Part shown: in pieces, positions 41,956 through 42,385 of the stretch
Layout of the letters: each line of letters opens with the position of its first letter
How positions within the stretch are numbered: position 1 is the stretch's first letter
Notes under the pieces: model-generated
Databases searched by the model: none
What the model saw: the letters and a program-made list of their open reading frames with translations, nothing else
What the model was told of the DNA's origin: nothing
Program-made: the position numbers and the translations under genes
Source of the DNA: Caldifarciminota bacterium
GTDB taxonomy: Bacteria > Hydrothermota > Tepidihabitantia > SM23-42
Length of the DNA stretch: 42,385 nucleotides
Reading direction: 5' to 3'
NCBI GenBank assembly: GCA_016936155.1
Contig: JAFGPO010000037.1
Location: 1 to 42,385 of the forward strand

Positions 41956-42385
41956 AATGATATTCGGATTGTTCCTTTTACTTACTATACTCAGTGCCCA
42001 GTCCTCCTGGATCGAAACCACCCAAGAAGATTTTGCGGATGGCATCTACGAACATAACATCTATTCATCATGTCGGGACAGCGGCACGATTGAATTTGCA
42101 CCCCGATTTGATCTTAACAATGACGAATATCTTGAGATCGTTACCTGTGCAATTGGAGGAAATGTAACGCTCTATTGGGGAAGCGCGACCGGCTATAATC
42201 CCGGCAACACAGTCGTCTTTCCTGGTTCCGGGGCTGGAAATATTGATATAGCCGATGTGAATTGTGATGGCTATTCGGATTTCATTGTAACCCACGCAAA
42301 TTCCGATAGTCGATTGGCAATATACTGGGGTTCTTCCAGTGGCCCTTCACCCGGGAATGTCTTCAGTATATGGAACAGTACATCA
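41948..42385 (+). CDS. Secreted FG-GAP/VCBS propeller protein, 5' part (copy 3)
   Basis: The third paralogue, cut by the right edge of the window. ATG 41948 overlaps the end of copy 2 in another frame; ATG 41957 is an alternative. Signal peptide MNKMIFGLFLLLTILSAQ, then SSWIETTQEDFADGIYEHNI, then the first two calcium-loop repeats (DLNNDEYLEIVT, DVNCDGYSDFIV) and TLYWGSATGYNPG. The SSWIETTQEDFADG part matches copy 2 residue for residue and nearly base for base, which points to recent duplication or gene conversion. Confidence 0.85.
   Translation, partial: MNKMIFGLFLLLTILSAQSSWIETTQEDFADGIYEHNIYSSCRDSGTIEFAPRFDLNNDEYLEIVTCAIGGNVTLYWGSATGYNPGNTVVFPGSGAGNIDIADVNCDGYSDFIVTHANSDSRLAIYWGSSSGPSPGNVFSIWNSTS

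Noticed and set aside
38302-42385. Phase-variable invertible locus
   Set aside because: No inverted repeats flanking a segment and no recombinase gene in the window.

Overview
The window reads as a chromosomal segment from an uncultured Gram-negative-type bacterium near the FCB group. A WOR-3/Stahlbacteria-like candidate phylum is my best guess, from gene content only, since no rRNA is present. Supporting signs are the MoxR-Bat aerotolerance operon, proteins ending in T9SS-type-A-like sorting domains, FG-GAP surface propellers, an RND/TolC efflux set and two Hsp20 genes. No tRNA, rRNA, CRISPR array, integrase or transposase was seen.

Layout. 1-1.6 kb: 5' part of an Hsp20 gene, the orphan C-terminal remnant of a sorting-domain protein, a secreted propeller-like protein and a 30-residue lysine-rich protein. 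1.8-9.7 kb: an eight-gene MoxR/DUF58/Bat operon (moxR, DUF58, DUF4381/BatD-like, batA, batB, batC, batD, batE). 9.8-10.8 kb: a second Hsp20 and a small lipoprotein. 10.8-11.1 kb: degenerate repeat tract. 11.1-16.4 kb (minus): a seven-repeat secreted protein, a PD-(D/E)XK-Rad3/DinG-type helicase and a DEDD-like/GIY-YIG protein, with start-stop overlaps at both junctions. 16.4-19.1 kb (minus): an M1-peptidase-like protein that has lost its zinc motif and appears fused to an Omp85-like barrel. 19.2-25.7 kb (minus): a TetR-controlled operon (TetR, small barrel protein, TolC-like, adaptor, RND pump) with a palindromic operator on its own promoter. 26.1-32.5 kb (plus): a Crp/Fnr regulator, then a tightly overlapped housekeeping operon prfA-prmC-nadK-recN-pgsA-dapF. 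32.5-32.7 kb: cluster of palindromes. 32.7-38.2 kb (minus): SAM methyltransferase, LPG-synthase-TM-like flippase, YfhO-type membrane protein, ornithine aminotransferase. 38.3 kb to the end (plus): a tandem array of at least three paralogous seven-repeat FG-GAP secreted proteins, the last cut by the window edge.

Transcription signals are unusually readable. Eleven sigma70-like promoters were found by eye, and all have exactly 16 bp between the hexamers. Two of them sit so close to their start codons that the mRNAs would be leaderless or nearly so.

Main points for a second look: the M1-like/Omp85 pseudoenzyme fusion, the helicase-nuclease/GIY-YIG pair with a degenerate DEDD domain, the adaptor without an alpha-hairpin, the 30-residue basic protein, the tandem propeller array and the dispersed repeat tracts. 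All functions are inferred from sequence read by eye; no database search was run.
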